Assembly: GCA_002375495.1 (NCBI GenBank)
Contig: DFLU01000012.1
Coordinates: 748,269 to 812,268, forward strand
Length of the DNA: 64,000 bases
DNA from: Flavobacteriaceae bacterium UBA3611
Lineage (GTDB): Bacteria; Bacteroidota; Bacteroidia; Flavobacteriales; Flavobacteriaceae
Direction of reading: 5' to 3'
The position numbers and the translations under genes are program-made. Within the stretch, counting starts at the first letter, position 1. Every line of letters starts with the position of its first letter. The notes under the pieces are model-generated. The model had not been told where the DNA came from and did not search any database. It saw only the letters and a list, made by a program, of their open reading frames with translations. Shown here piece after piece: positions 30,459-39,259 of this stretch.

Positions 30459-32672
30459 ATGAAAACGTTACGAATTACTGCAATTTTAGCCTTTGCTGTG
30501 GCTACAATGACGGCACAAGAAAAGCAACAAGACACCACTTCTGTAGAAACACTGGAAGAAGTTTTGGTGCAGTCGGTGCGAGTGAAAGCAGATTCACCTA
30601 TTACACACTCTAATCTTTCCGCAGAAGAAATTGAAGATCGAAACCTCGGTCAAGACATTCCTATTCTATTAAATTACTTACCATCAGTGGTAACTACCAG
30701 CGATGCTGGTGCCGGCGTGGGTTATACGTACCTTCGTGTGCGTGGTAGCGATGGTTCGCGGGTAAATGTGACCCTGAACGGTATTCCCTTTAACGATGCC
30801 GAAAGCCAAGGAACTTTTTTTGTAAACCTGCCAGATTTTGCTTCTTCAGTGCAGAGTTTGCAGTTACAACGTGGGGTAGGGACCTCTACCAACGGGTCTG
30901 GAGCTTTTGGTGCCAGTTTAAATCTGTTAACCGATGCGGTTGCTGAGGAAGCCTATGGTGAAATAGCCAATAGCTTTGGTTCTTACAATACCAGAAGGCA
31001 TAATGTGAAGTTTAGCACTGGCTTATTGAATGATCATTTTGAGATTGCCGGGCGCCTTTCTAACATCGCCAGCGATGGATATATCGATCGGGCTTCAAGC
31101 GACCTGAAATCGTATTTTTTACAAGGAGCTTTTAAAGATGGAAATACCCTCATTAAAGCCATTACATTTGGCGGTAGGGAAGAAACCTACCAGGCGTATT
31201 ATGGCATCGATGCTGCTACGTTGGAAACTGATAGAACCTTTAACACGGTTGGACAACAATACGATAACGCTGGAAATTTTCAAGGGTTCTACGACAACGA
31301 AGTAGATAACTACGCACAAGATCATTACCAATTGCTGTGGAACCAACGTTTCAATAACAATTGGAGTACCAACGTTGCGCTAAACTATACCTACGGAAGA
31401 GGATATTTTGAACAGTACGTAGACGACTTTTACTTTTCTAATATCTTGTTTAGTGGCGATAGTCAGTTTGATTTCTTGGGAGCCGAACCAATTGAAATCA
31501 ACGGAGAAACTATTACTTCTACCGATTATATCAGACGTAGATGGCTAGATAACGACTTTTATGCTGTGAATGCCAACGCCAATTACAAAGACGGAAATTG
31601 GGACATAACCGGCGGGCTGTTTTATAGTTTGTACGACGGTGACCATTTTGGTGAAATACTTTGGTCTGAGTTTCCAATCGAGTACGATTATAAAGATCGG
31701 TACTACGAAGGAACTGGCGAGAAAACCGAATTTACTGTTTTTACCAAGGCAACGTATCAGATAAATAATAAATGGAGCGTTTTTGCCGACCTGCAAGGCA
31801 GGTTTGTAACACATAAAACATCGGGTACAGAAAGTGATAGACAGCCTTTAAATGTAGATGTAACCTACGATTTCTTTAATCCTAAAGCAGGAGCTTCATT
31901 TCAGTTAAATAAACAGAATCAGTTTTACTTTTCCTACGGAAGGGCAAACAGGGAGCCACGCCGTAGCGATTTTGAGGAGGAGATTTTTACTGCGGAAACT
32001 TTAGACGATTTCGAATTGGGATGGCGCTACGTGTCAGATAGAATAACAGTGAATAGCAACCTCTTTTATATGGACTACCAAAACCAACTGGTATTAACTG
32101 GTGCGCTTGACGATGTAGGGCAACCCTTGCGTGCCACAAGTGGTGAGAGCTATCGTCTCGGGTTAGAAATAGATGCGCAAATTAAGGTGTTGGATAATTT
32201 AAGTGTGTTGCCGAACATTGCTCTTAGCACCAACAAAAACAGGGATTTCGTATTTTCTAGAGACGGTTCACTTGTTAATTTAGGCAATACGAACATTTCG
32301 TTTTCTCCTGAAATTGTGGCGGGAAATGCAATTTTGTATCGACCTATGTCAAATCTAGAGTTTGGTTTTCTGTCGAAGTTTGTAGGCGAACAGTTTATGG
32401 GCAATATAGATAGCGAAGTATCTAAGTTAGATTCGTATTTCATCAATGATTTAAACATCAATTACACGGTAACTTCATTACCTGTGGTGCGCGAAATTGT
32501 GTTTTCAGCATTGGTGAATAATCTGTTCAATGTTGAGTATGTGAGCAATGGTTATTTCTTTACGTTCGACGACGATTTTAGCAATCCGCCAACAGTAACC
32601 ACGGTTGAAGGTGCAGGGTTTTTTCCGCAGGCAACTATCAACTTTTTGGTAGGAGCAACGGTTAAATTTTAA
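30459..32672 (+). CDS. TonB-dependent outer-membrane receptor, probably for thiamine
   Basis: 737 residues with a signal peptide ending near MTAQ (about 20). The plug domain (about 45-160) includes LNYLPSVVTTSDAGAGVGYTY, a VRGSDGSRVNVTLNGIPFNDAESQG block and LQLQRGVGTSTNGSGAFG. The rest is a 22-stranded barrel ending in FPQATINFLVGATVKF with C-terminal aromatic Phe. The TPP riboswitch directly upstream points to thiamine or a phosphate ester as substrate, matching the Bacteroidota pattern of THI-element-controlled receptors. The transporter partners are probably the genes at 22225-23625. Confidence 0.9.
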   Translation: MKTLRITAILAFAVATMTAQEKQQDTTSVETLEEVLVQSVRVKADSPITHSNLSAEEIEDRNLGQDIPILLNYLPSVVTTSDAGAGVGYTYLRVRGSDGSRVNVTLNGIPFNDAESQGTFFVNLPDFASSVQSLQLQRGVGTSTNGSGAFGASLNLLTDAVAEEAYGEIANSFGSYNTRRHNVKFSTGLLNDHFEIAGRLSNIASDGYIDRASSDLKSYFLQGAFKDGNTLIKAITFGGREETYQAYYGIDAATLETDRTFNTVGQQYDNAGNFQGFYDNEVDNYAQDHYQLLWNQRFNNNWSTNVALNYTYGRGYFEQYVDDFYFSNILFSGDSQFDFLGAEPIEINGETITSTDYIRRRWLDNDFYAVNANANYKDGNWDITGGLFYSLYDGDHFGEILWSEFPIEYDYKDRYYEGTGEKTEFTVFTKATYQINNKWSVFADLQGRFVTHKTSGTESDRQPLNVDVTYDFFNPKAGASFQLNKQNQFYFSYGRANREPRRSDFEEEIFTAETLDDFELGWRYVSDRITVNSNLFYMDYQNQLVLTGALDDVGQPLRATSGESYRLGLEIDAQIKVLDNLSVLPNIALSTNKNRDFVFSRDGSLVNLGNTNISFSPEIVAGNAILYRPMSNLEFGFLSKFVGEQFMGNIDSEVSKLDSYFINDLNINYTVTSLPVVREIVFSALVNNLFNVEYVSNGYFFTFDDDFSNPPTVTTVEGAGFFPQATINFLVGATVKF

Positions 32673-33118
32673 TTCGAAACTTGAATGTTATTGCCATTTC
32701 TAACGGCTCGGTAACGCAACATGGGAAATACATTTTGATCTGTTCTGTGCAGTCCGGTCACGATGTCATAGCTATTTTCGTCTGTGGTACAAGGGCAAGT
32801 GGCAACAATACCCTCTATGGTCATTCGCGAGCATGAATTAGGGGTGTGGTTTGGGTCGCTTAGTTCAAACGCGCTGTATTCAGAATTGTTAATGTTGTAA
32901 ATAACCACACCTTTTATGCCTTGTGGTGGCGACAACAACACTGTGCCACCCGGAAAATTGAGGGCGTTGTATTCGGGAAGGTTGAGATTGAGGTTTATAT
33001 TTACAAGTGGATCGATTAAAAACGGGTTGTCACCATTATTGTCGTCGTCGCTCTTGCAGCACACTAATAAGGTGATGCATATGGTTATTCCCAATATTCT
33101 TTTTATAAAATGATTCAA
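32669..33118 (-). CDS. Uncharacterised lipoprotein, possibly a Rieske-like fold without cluster ligands
   Basis: 149 residues; the lipobox region is LLVCCKSDDD (Cys about 20-21), followed by an Asp/Asn linker typical of exported Bacteroidota lipoproteins. GVVIYNINNSEYSAFELSDPNHTP (about 70-93), SCSRM and ATCPCTTDENSYDIVTG recall a Rieske domain layout, but the expected CxH and CxxH ligand pairs are not intact. Overlaps the convergent receptor gene by 4 bp. Confidence 0.65.
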   Translation of the reverse strand: MNHFIKRILGITICITLLVCCKSDDDNNGDNPFLIDPLVNINLNLNLPEYNALNFPGGTVLLSPPQGIKGVVIYNINNSEYSAFELSDPNHTPNSCSRMTIEGIVATCPCTTDENSYDIVTGLHRTDQNVFPMLRYRAVRNGNNIQVSN

Positions 33119-33212
33119 AATTAGATCAGTATTTAGGGTTTGTTCTTAAATATTTACGTGCGTTTTGCAGCATTCAAAATTACGACAAAATAGCCAACAA
33201 GTTATTTTTTAG

Positions 33213-33220
33213 TATATTTG
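33213..33220 (+). promoter_or_regulatory. Predicted -7 box upstream of greA
   Basis: TATATTTG, an exact match to TAnnTTTG, 110 bp before greA. Predicted transcription start is near 33225. No clear -33 TTTG. Confidence 0.5.
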
Positions 33221-33227
33221 TTCTACG

Positions 33228-33257
33228 AAATCCCGTCAACGTATGGGATTTTTTGTG
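33228..33257 (+). promoter_or_regulatory. Hairpin plus U-run at the 5' end of the greA leader
   Basis: AAATCCC (33228-33234), 10-nt loop, GGGATTT, then five T and G. It has terminator form but starts at the predicted transcription start, with no plus-strand gene upstream to terminate nearer than the TonB receptor 550 bp away. Same layout as at rplU. Confidence 0.55.
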
Positions 33258-33330
33258 TTCTATGCCGAAGTAGTAAAAAAGACTATTTCCGCAGGTTAAA
33301 AATGACGTATAAGATTACAACGAAGGAATT

Positions 33331-33807
33331 ATGGGCAAAGTATCTTACTATACTGCTGAAGGATTAAAAAAATTGCGGGACGAACTCAACCAATTAAAAG
33401 ATGTGGAGCGTCCGAAGGCGTCGCAAGCCATTGCTGAAGCACGAGACAAAGGAGATTTAAGTGAAAACGCAGAATACGATGCGGCTAAAGAGGCGCAGGG
33501 TATGCTTGAAATGCGTATTTCAAAATTAGAAGAAACATTAGCTGGCGCTAGATTGATAGACGAAAGCCAGTTAGACACCAGCAAAGTACTGGTACATTCT
33601 ACCGTAAAAATTAAAAATCAGGTGAACGGCGCCGAAATGACCTACAAATTGGTAGCTCAGAGCGAAGCAGACCTTAAAACCGGCAAAATTTCTGTAGACT
33701 CTCCTATCGGAAAAGGGCTGTTAGGTAAGCAGGTAGGTGATGTAGCCGAAATACAAGTGCCAAACGGAACCGTAAAATTTGATGTGATTGAAATTAAGCG
33801 CGACTAG
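33331..33807 (+). CDS. greA: Transcription elongation factor GreA
   Basis: 158 residues, normal length. GreA rescues backtracked RNA polymerase by stimulating RNA cleavage. The N-terminal coiled coil (about 1-75) holds YYTAEGLKKLRDELNQLK and the acidic tip loop ARDKGDLSENAEYDAAKE (D/E pair in the tip). The C-terminal domain has ISVDSPIGKGLLGKQVGDVAEIQVP. Followed after 2 bp by the HIT gene, so cotranscribed. Confidence 0.97.
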   Translation: MGKVSYYTAEGLKKLRDELNQLKDVERPKASQAIAEARDKGDLSENAEYDAAKEAQGMLEMRISKLEETLAGARLIDESQLDTSKVLVHSTVKIKNQVNGAEMTYKLVAQSEADLKTGKISVDSPIGKGLLGKQVGDVAEIQVPNGTVKFDVIEIKRD

Positions 33808-33809
33808 CT

Positions 33810-34199
33810 ATGGCATCCATTTTTACGAAAATCATCGAAGGTGAAATTCCGTGTCACAAAATCGCGGAAGACCATAAATTTATCGCCTTTTTAGATATCA
33901 ACCCAAATGCCAAGGGGCACACGCTTTGTGTTCCTAAAGATGAGGTAGACAAGCTGTTCGATTTGGGTGAGCAGGATTATCTACAGTTATTACAATTTTC
34001 TAGAAATGTAGCCAAAGCGCTAGAAAGAACCATTCCTTGCAATCGAATTGGACTTTCTGTGATTGGGCTGGAAGTTCCGCATGTGCATGTGCATCTTATC
34101 CCAATAAACGATATGAAAGACATGTCGTTTCAGCATAAAATATCTATGGACCAGGATGAAATGGCGGATTTAGCAGAAGACATCCGAAAAAACTTCTAA
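33810..34199 (+). CDS. HIT family nucleotide-binding protein
   Basis: 129 residues, histidine triad family. The triad is HVHVHLIPI (about 90-98); the N-terminal ASIFTKIIEGEIPCHKIAED is the family start. Likely a purine-nucleoside phosphoramidase or diadenosine-type hydrolase. It follows greA by 2 bp, a common Bacteroidota pairing. Confidence 0.93.
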   Translation: MASIFTKIIEGEIPCHKIAEDHKFIAFLDINPNAKGHTLCVPKDEVDKLFDLGEQDYLQLLQFSRNVAKALERTIPCNRIGLSVIGLEVPHVHVHLIPINDMKDMSFQHKISMDQDEMADLAEDIRKNF

Positions 34200-34535
34200 T
34201 TACGTAAAGTAATAGATCAGTGCTCCTACAAGCAGTGCGTCTAGAATGATGATGCCGTAGAGCAGTGGTTTTAGTTTTGTAGCAGTGGGCAGCGGTGTGG
34301 CTAGCTTTCTATGGTATTCATGTACACGCTCAATATCTTCAGTCCAATTTACAGGAAAAATAGTGTTACTGCAGGTATGGCAATATAAGTTGGAAGAAAT
34401 CTCTTTTTCAGCTTTTTCAAAAAATTTGTTTTCGTTTTTCTGTTGTGTAAAAGTTAGCTCTAAGCCATCGGTTGCGTAGCAAGTAGGGCAATTATTGTTG
34501 AGACAGGCAGTATGTATGGTGTGGGTTGTTTTCAT
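34200..34535 (-). CDS. Zinc-ribbon-like protein with a C-terminal membrane helix
   Basis: 111 residues. Paired cysteines CLNNNCPTC (about 11-19) and CHTC (about 52-55) suggest a small zinc ribbon. A single hydrophobic helix (LLYGIIILDALLVGALIYYF) ends the protein, so it is probably tail-anchored with the ribbon in the cytoplasm. No family recognised. It begins 1 bp after the sensor kinase stop on the same strand, so the two are probably cotranscribed and may work together. Confidence 0.72.
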   Translation of the reverse strand: MKTTHTIHTACLNNNCPTCYATDGLELTFTQQKNENKFFEKAEKEISSNLYCHTCSNTIFPVNWTEDIERVHEYHRKLATPLPTATKLKPLLYGIIILDALLVGALIYYFT

Positions 34536-34536
34536 G

Positions 34537-35697
34537 TTAGTTTAATTCACGAAGCATAATGCTCATGGTGGTGCCTTTCGGGCTGCTTTTTAAAACGCGA
34601 ATTTTTCCGTTATGGTATTCTTCAATAATTCTTTTTACCAGTGAGAGGCCGAGCCCCCAACCCCGTTTTTTTGTTGTGAATCCAGGATGGAATACGCGTT
34701 GGTGGTCACGCTTCGGAATTCCTTTACCGGTATCGGTAATTTCTATAAACACACGGTCACTTTTGGTGTTAATAGCGACTATGATTTTCCCCTTTCCCTT
34801 CATGGCGTCAATGGCATTTTTAACCAAATTTTCGATGGTCCAGCCAAACAATTGTTTGTTGAGGTTTACGAAGATGGCTTCGTTCGGGACATCCAATTCA
34901 AATTCGATCAGTTTTGAGCTTCGTGTATTTAAGTATTGATAGGCGCTTTTCGTTTCTGCTACCAAATCGGCTCGCTCAAGGGTTGGTGCCGAACCAATTT
35001 TCGAGAACCGTTCGGTGATGGTTTTTAACCGGTCGATGTCTTTCTCTATTTCTGAAATATACTCTGGATTTACGTTTTCTGTCTTCAGAATTTCGGTCCA
35101 TCCCACCAGAGATGACAACGGAGTTCCTATTTGGTGTGCCGTTTCTTTGGCCATTCCAGCCCAAAGTTTGTTTTGGTCAGAACTCTTTGCAGTTCGGTAA
35201 AAGAAGTAAATTGCAGTAAAAAAGAGCCCAATAATTAAGATAAGCGCTGCTGGATAATACTTTAATTTGTTGATAATGGGTGAATTGCCATAGTAGATAG
35301 TGCTCAGCAATTCATCGTTGTTTTTTACTTCAATAGGTTTATTTTCTTGTGCAAACTGTTTAGAGAGCTTAACAAGCCGTTTTTGCAATTTTATCGAATC
35401 CAGCTTTGGAAGATCCAAGTTTCTGTAATCATAGGTGTCATTTTCCATCTGGTGCATGACCATGGGTGTTGTGGTGTTGCCTTCAATCACTTTTAGTACC
35501 ACATCGCTCATGACCCCATCGTTGCTCAAGATCTGTTCTTGTAAATCTTGTTGCGCCGAAGCCCAGATTTGCATTTTGGAACGCTCATTTTGTTTTAAAA
35601 CATCAAAAAAAACAGATGTGTTCCAGGCAACGAGCGTGACAATAAAAATTGAAACGGTAATAATTCCCCAACGTATCAGGGCTTTTCGATTCTGCAT
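34537..35697 (-). CDS. Membrane sensor histidine kinase
   Basis: About 386 residues from the Met at 35697 (MQNRKALIRWG), which is directly followed by the first membrane helix; the frame reaches 35766 but those 23 residues are dispensable. Two helices flank a short periplasmic region of about 120 residues. The H-box is AKETAHQIGTPLSSLVGW; the ATP lid shows NLVKNAIDAM, DTGKGIP and GWGLGLSLVKRI. No response regulator is adjacent, so its partner is elsewhere. Divergent from the flavin reductase gene. Confidence 0.87.
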   Translation of the reverse strand: MQNRKALIRWGIITVSIFIVTLVAWNTSVFFDVLKQNERSKMQIWASAQQDLQEQILSNDGVMSDVVLKVIEGNTTTPMVMHQMENDTYDYRNLDLPKLDSIKLQKRLVKLSKQFAQENKPIEVKNNDELLSTIYYGNSPIINKLKYYPAALILIIGLFFTAIYFFYRTAKSSDQNKLWAGMAKETAHQIGTPLSSLVGWTEILKTENVNPEYISEIEKDIDRLKTITERFSKIGSAPTLERADLVAETKSAYQYLNTRSSKLIEFELDVPNEAIFVNLNKQLFGWTIENLVKNAIDAMKGKGKIIVAINTKSDRVFIEITDTGKGIPKRDHQRVFHPGFTTKKRGWGLGLSLVKRIIEEYHNGKIRVLKSSPKGTTMSIMLRELN

Positions 35698-35783
35698 AAA
35701 GCGGGAGTTTTCGTATGCTAAATATAAAGTAAATCTGTTAATATTATTGTGTAAGCTTGTTTTCAATAACGCATTGCTTTGGG

Positions 35784-35791
35784 TACCTTTG
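35784..35791 (+). promoter_or_regulatory. Predicted -7 box of the flavin reductase gene
   Basis: TACCTTTG, exact match to TAnnTTTG, ends 4 bp before the ATG at 35796. This predicts a leaderless transcript and supports that start over the one at 35757. Confidence 0.5.
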
Positions 35792-35795
35792 TGCT

Positions 35796-36674
35796 ATGTT
35801 AAGTATAGATCCGAAGGAAGTTTCAGTAGGTGTGTTGCACGGGTACCTGTTAGGTGCGGTGTCTCCAAGACCTATTTGTTTTGCTAGCACCGTAGATTCT
35901 GAAGGCAATGTAAACTTGTCTCCCTACAGTTTTTTCAATGTTTTTAGTGCCAATCCGCCCGTTTTAATTTTTTCACCTGCGCGCAGGGTACGCGATAACA
36001 CTACAAAACATACACTAGAAAATGTGCTGGAAACGAAAGAAGTGGTGGTGAATATTGTGAGTTACGCCATGGTACAACAAATGAGCCTGTCATCTACAGA
36101 ATATGCCAAAGGAGTAAACGAATTTACAAAGGCGGGATTTACTGAAATACCTTCGTCATTCGTAAAGCCACCCCGTGTAAAAGAAGCGCCGGTGCAATTT
36201 GAATGTAAGGTAACAGAGGTAATCGGTTTAGGCAGCGAAGGAGGTGCGGGGAATTTGGTGCTTTGCGAAGTTGTAAAAGTACATATAGACGAAGCTATTT
36301 TAGACGCCGAACAAAAAATTGATCCTTTTAAAATTGATACAGTGGCACGAATGGGGGGTAACTGGTATTCTCGTGCTAAAGATGGAATTTTTGAGGTCGA
36401 AAAACCACTACGAACGCTTGGCATAGGGGTAGATAGACTGCCCATGGCTATTCGTTTGAGTAAGACACTCACAGGAAACGATTTGGGCATACTTGCCAAC
36501 GTAGAAACGTTGCCCAGTGAAACAGAAATAGCTACCTTTGTGTCGCAAGCTTCAGAACCTTACCAATACCTGATAACTTCGGGTGATGAAAATGAATTAC
36601 ACACAGAAGCACAAACACTTTTAAGTAACGGAAAACTTCATGAAGCTTGGTGTTTGTTGCTCTCTAAAGAATAA
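35796..36674 (+). CDS. Flavin reductase-like FMN-binding protein
   Basis: 292 residues. The flavin_reduct split-barrel domain covers about 15-180: VSPRPICFASTVDSEGNVNLSPYSFFNVFSANPP-type sequence with the FMN-contacting AxPRP and SPYSFF positions, and RVRDNTTKHTLEN for phosphate binding. The C-terminal 100 residues are an extension seen in Bacteroidota members. It reduces flavin or acts on an unknown substrate. Confidence 0.85.
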   Translation: MLSIDPKEVSVGVLHGYLLGAVSPRPICFASTVDSEGNVNLSPYSFFNVFSANPPVLIFSPARRVRDNTTKHTLENVLETKEVVVNIVSYAMVQQMSLSSTEYAKGVNEFTKAGFTEIPSSFVKPPRVKEAPVQFECKVTEVIGLGSEGGAGNLVLCEVVKVHIDEAILDAEQKIDPFKIDTVARMGGNWYSRAKDGIFEVEKPLRTLGIGVDRLPMAIRLSKTLTGNDLGILANVETLPSETEIATFVSQASEPYQYLITSGDENELHTEAQTLLSNGKLHEAWCLLLSKE

Positions 36675-36684
36675 TACGATTACT

Positions 36685-36716
36685 TACTTCGGAAACTTTT
36701 AATTTTAACCGAAGTA
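36685..36716. promoter_or_regulatory. Inverted repeat before the DUF3127 gene
   Basis: Perfect 8-bp arms TACTTCGG and CCGAAGTA around a 16-nt AT-rich centre, 16 bp before the DUF3127 start. Without a T-run; it could be an operator or an mRNA structure. Confidence 0.4.
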
Positions 36717-36732
36717 TCAAAAAACTATAGAA

Positions 36733-37107
36733 ATGGAAGTACAAGGAAAAATTAAAATGATTGACGAGACCAAAACCTACGGAAACAATGGGTTCAGAAA
36801 AAGAGAATTGGTCGTTACTACAGAAGAACAATATCCACAACACATCATGATCGAGTTTGTGCAAGACAAAACCGATTTGCTAAACAGCTACCAAGTAGGG
36901 CAAAATGTAAAAGTGAGTATTAATCTGCGTGGGCGTGAATGGGTAAACCCTCAGGGGGAAACAAAATATTTTAACTCCATTCAGGGTTGGAGAATCGAGA
37001 ATGTAGACCAATCGGTTTCGTCTAATATGCCACCAATGCCTCCAGAGGATGCTTTTGAACCGGCTTCAAATTTGAATGAAGACGACCACGATGATTTGCC
37101 GTTTTAA
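36733..37107 (+). CDS. DUF3127 protein, SSB-like with an acidic DDLPF tip
   Basis: 124 residues. The OB-fold-like core (about 1-95) begins MEVQGKIKMIDETKTYGNNGFRKRELVVTT and contains GQNVKVSINLRGREW. A disordered acidic tail ends DDHDDLPF, nearly the same as the C-terminal tip of the SSB protein in this window. This suggests a single-stranded nucleic-acid-binding protein that can dock the same partner proteins as SSB. Followed by its own terminator. Confidence 0.85.
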   Translation: MEVQGKIKMIDETKTYGNNGFRKRELVVTTEEQYPQHIMIEFVQDKTDLLNSYQVGQNVKVSINLRGREWVNPQGETKYFNSIQGWRIENVDQSVSSNMPPMPPEDAFEPASNLNEDDHDDLPF

Positions 37108-37130
37108 GAAGTAAATGAAAACACTAAGAA

Positions 37131-37160
37131 AATCCTGCCTTTGGGCGGGATTTTCTATTT
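37131..37160 (+). terminator. Terminator of the DUF3127 gene
   Basis: 9-bp stem AATCCTGCC/GGCGGGATT (one T-G pair) with TTTG loop, then a T-rich stretch. The T-run is followed at once by TATTTTTA, a -7-like box for the next gene. Confidence 0.8.
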
Positions 37161-37167
37161 TTACCCT

Positions 37168-38544
37168 ATGAATATCACCAAGCATATCGAAACGGTTTTC
37201 AACAAATATTTGCCGTCACCTTTTGCTATAGCGATACTGCTTACGTTAACCACAATAGTGTTGGCGTACTTTTTTACGGCACCACCTGCAGAAGGATTGC
37301 ATGTTGTCGAAATACTATCGTTTTGGGAAAAAGGTATCTGGAATAACGCACTGCTAGTATTTGCCTATCAGATGATGCTAATTTTAGTGCTTGGGCACAT
37401 TTTAGTGTTAAGCCCTCCTATGTCACGTCTTATTGCGAAACTAACCAATCTAGTGAATAGCACCTCTAGTGCTGTGGTTTTGGTGAGTGCCACGACACTA
37501 ATGGTTTCATTTTTCAATTGGGGTCTGGGGCTCATTTTTGGAGCCATCATGGCTAGAAAGGTAGGTGAGGCGGCACAAAAACGAGGGTTTAAAATAAACT
37601 ATCCGTTGGTGGGTGCATCTGGTTATGTTGGTTTTATGGGTTGGCACGGCGGAATGAGTGGTTCTGCACCATTAAAAGTGGGTGAAAGTGGTCACCTGAA
37701 GAGTTTGATGGCTGGAGTTGGAGATGCCAGTTTGGTGCAACAACTCCCAGATGCTATCGGTTTCGACCAAACGGTATTTAGTGCTACGAACCTTGTTCTA
37801 TTTGCTGTTTTACTGCTGCTGGTACCGTTGGCGCTATACTTGCTGGGGAAAAGAGGTGCTGAAACTTCGGTACAATTGCCAACCTATCACAATAGCTACC
37901 AAACAGATGATGCAGCTGATGACGTTGGAAAAATTGACCGATCTAAAATTGTTGGTGTTGGGTTCGGACTTGTAATTCTGGTCGCTTTCCTGTTTCAGTA
38001 CGTTAAAAATTTAGGAGAATTACGCATCACACCAAATATGCTCAACTTCTTTATGCTAGGGTTGGCACTCGTGTTACACGGAAATTTTTCAAATTTCTTG
38101 AAAGCAGTACAAGAAGCTATTTCGGGTGCCTCAGGTATTTTAATTCAATTTCCACTATATTTTGGAATTATGGGTATCATGCGCGATAGCGGAATGGTGG
38201 TACAAATCTCAGACTTTTTTGTGTCGATAGCTACCGAGACAACCTTGCCTATTTTTACATTTTTCAGCGCAGGTCTAGTAAACATTTTTGTGCCTAGTGG
38301 TGGCGGTCAATGGGCGATACAAGGTCCCATCGTAATTGAATCGGCTTTAAAATTAGGGGTTCCGCTCCCTAAAGCCATTATGGCATTGGCCTATGGCGAT
38401 CAAATCACTAATATGTTACAGCCATTTTGGGCGCTGCCACTGTTGGGAATTACCAAATTGAAAGCCAAACAAATTCTTCCATACACTTTATTAATTATGG
38501 TATTGGGAATGGCCATTTTTTTAATCGGTCTCTTACTTTTTTAA
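37168..38544 (+). CDS. AtoE-type short-chain fatty acid transporter
   Basis: 458-residue integral membrane protein with about 12 helices. NWGLGLIFGAIMARKVG, GFMGWHGGMSGSAPL (about 165-179) and FVPSGGGQWAIQGPIV (about 376-391) are hallmarks of the AtoE/TIGR00366 family of proton-coupled short-chain fatty acid carriers. Start at ATG 37168 (MNITKH); the frame's earlier TTG at 37141 lies in the preceding terminator. Confidence 0.87.
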   Translation: MNITKHIETVFNKYLPSPFAIAILLTLTTIVLAYFFTAPPAEGLHVVEILSFWEKGIWNNALLVFAYQMMLILVLGHILVLSPPMSRLIAKLTNLVNSTSSAVVLVSATTLMVSFFNWGLGLIFGAIMARKVGEAAQKRGFKINYPLVGASGYVGFMGWHGGMSGSAPLKVGESGHLKSLMAGVGDASLVQQLPDAIGFDQTVFSATNLVLFAVLLLLVPLALYLLGKRGAETSVQLPTYHNSYQTDDAADDVGKIDRSKIVGVGFGLVILVAFLFQYVKNLGELRITPNMLNFFMLGLALVLHGNFSNFLKAVQEAISGASGILIQFPLYFGIMGIMRDSGMVVQISDFFVSIATETTLPIFTFFSAGLVNIFVPSGGGQWAIQGPIVIESALKLGVPLPKAIMALAYGDQITNMLQPFWALPLLGITKLKAKQILPYTLLIMVLGMAIFLIGLLLF

Positions 38545-38554
38545 TTGTTGTTTA

Positions 38555-39199
38555 ATGAACATACTTACTGCTGCCATAAAATTCCCACCCCTCGAAAGCG
38601 CGAGTGAAGACGGATTGTTGGCTGTTGGTGGAGATCTTTCTGTGGCACGGTTGCTCTTGGCTTACCAGTCTGGGATTTTTCCTTGGTATGAAAACGGACA
38701 ACCCATTTTATGGTGGAGCCCAGATCCTAGAATGGTACTAAAGATAGCTGATTTTAAGGTGTCTAAATCGCTTCGGAAAGTGATTCGTTCGGAAATATTC
38801 ACCGTTACTTTTAATCAAGAGTTTTCAAAGGTTATCAAGCATTGTGCCTCAGTTAAACGCGACGGACAAGCAGGTACATGGATTACTAGCGATATGGTGG
38901 AAGCATACCAAAAACTACATCAGCTGGGCCATGCCATATCGTTTGAAGTTTGGCAAGACAACTCACTTGTGGGAGGTGGCTACGGAGTAGATTTGCCAGA
39001 TAAAAAAGTATTTTGTGGCGAGAGTATGTTCAGTCTAAAAAGCAACGCTTCAAAAGTTGGCTTTGCTGCGCTGGCGGCTAATTTGGCTAGCAAAAACTAC
39101 CGATTTATAGATTGCCAAGTGTATACCGAGCATTTGGCACGTTTTGGTGCTAAAGAAATAGATCGTGCTCTTTTTATAAAATGGCTAAATGCATCATAA
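38555..39199 (+). CDS. aat: Leucyl/phenylalanyl-tRNA--protein transferase
   Basis: 214 residues. It adds Leu or Phe from aminoacyl-tRNA to N-terminal Lys/Arg of proteins, marking them for ClpAP. Motifs: FPPLESASEDGLLAVGGDLS (about 10-29), YQSGIFPWYENGQPILWWSPDPRMV and LVGGGYGVDLPDKKVFCGESMFS. Starts 10 bp after the transporter gene. Confidence 0.94.
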   Translation: MNILTAAIKFPPLESASEDGLLAVGGDLSVARLLLAYQSGIFPWYENGQPILWWSPDPRMVLKIADFKVSKSLRKVIRSEIFTVTFNQEFSKVIKHCASVKRDGQAGTWITSDMVEAYQKLHQLGHAISFEVWQDNSLVGGGYGVDLPDKKVFCGESMFSLKSNASKVGFAALAANLASKNYRFIDCQVYTEHLARFGAKEIDRALFIKWLNAS

Positions 39200-39207
39200 A
39201 CAGCATC

Positions 39208-39236
39208 TTGAAAAAAAGATTATTTCCGTATCTTCG
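39208..39236 (+). promoter_or_regulatory. Predicted promoter of the deiminase-like gene
   Basis: TTG (39208-39210), 18 bp, TATCTTCG (39229-39236; one mismatch to TAnnTTTG), 23 bp before the start codon. Confidence 0.45.
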
Positions 39237-39259
39237 CATACCAATTTAAGCCACATCTT

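Noticed and set aside
37141..37167. TTG start of the AtoE transporter
   Set aside because: It lies within the terminator of the preceding gene.
39121..39145. Sigma-54 promoter (TTGGCACG) inside aat
   Set aside because: It is in coding sequence and the -12 element is not at the required spacing.
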